64,000 bases of DNA from Ottowia sp. (GTDB lineage: Bacteria; Pseudomonadota; Gammaproteobacteria; Burkholderiales; Burkholderiaceae_C), in contig JALOAS010000003.1 in NCBI GenBank assembly GCA_023228705.1, positions 1 to 64,000 on the forward strand, given 5' to 3'. Position numbers and translations under genes: made by a program. Numbering within the stretch: the first letter of the stretch is position 1; the number at the start of each line of letters is the position of its first letter. A model generated the notes under the pieces. The model searched no databases. It saw only the letters and a list, made by a program, of their open reading frames with translations, and had not been told where the DNA came from. Below, in pieces: positions 63,926 through 64,000 of the stretch.

Positions 63926-64000
63926 CCGACAAATGAGCGCGCCGAGAGCGGAGATGACGGCCAGGCGGAGGCTTGGTGCGTTTTGCCAGCTGGTCTTGCT

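Overview
The window is 64 kb of a GC-rich chromosome from a betaproteobacterium, most likely a member of the Burkholderiales close to the Alcaligenaceae. The support is the conserved blocks rimP-nusA-infB-rbfA-truB-typA, smpB/ratA/rnfH/guaB-guaA and dapA-bamC-MBL hydrolase, together with the yej peptide transporter and two branched-chain amino acid (Liv-type) ABC systems. I see no rRNA, tRNA, CRISPR array, complete insertion sequence or phage.

Layout. 1-3.2 kb: the 3' part of hisF, a complete GMP synthase gene (guaA copy 1) and a C-terminal remnant of a medium-chain dehydrogenase. 3.2-8.3 kb: a five-gene Liv operon (minus strand). 8.7-10.6 kb: an ECF sigma factor and RpoH, separated by a strong terminator. 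10.9-15.4 kb: threonine ammonia-lyase and a PACE-family exporter, divergent from an Arg/Lys/Orn decarboxylase, plus a YdcH-like protein. 15.5-24.9 kb: fabI, then yejA, a K+ channel, an MscS channel and yejBEF. 24.9-33.3 kb: the translation and transcription-factor operon, headed by a promoter that fires straight into an intrinsic terminator. 33.4-38.7 kb: smpB, ratA, rnfH, a DUF4124 protein, guaB and a second guaA.

38.7-44.9 kb is an accessory stretch full of small non-autonomous elements. It holds two direct copies of a hairpin repeat around ridA, a 184-bp element with 19-bp terminal inverted repeats, and two 234-bp MITE-like copies around an amidase and its small partner gene. One of those copies has cut off a thioesterase gene. 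It also contains a less GC-rich 772-residue fusion of an AIF-like flavin reductase with a patatin phospholipase. 45.0-49.6 kb: a second complete Liv operon. 50.2-56.0 kb: 4-hydroxyproline epimerase/proline racemase, a DMT exporter, a small methyltransferase and bifunctional PutA, which look like a proline/hydroxyproline catabolic group. 56.0-64 kb: sirtuin, an Ala-rich lipoprotein, an MBL hydrolase, bamC, dapA, a methyltransferase, parE and a BrnT/BrnA toxin-antitoxin pair.

The most interesting points are: (i) the two guaA genes, where the copy in the normal place next to guaB has lost the catalytic cysteine of its glutaminase (Cys to Asp) while the displaced copy beside hisF is intact; (ii) the flavin reductase-patatin fusion; (iii) the repeat-rich island around it; and (iv) the very short attenuator-like leader of rimP-nusA-infB.
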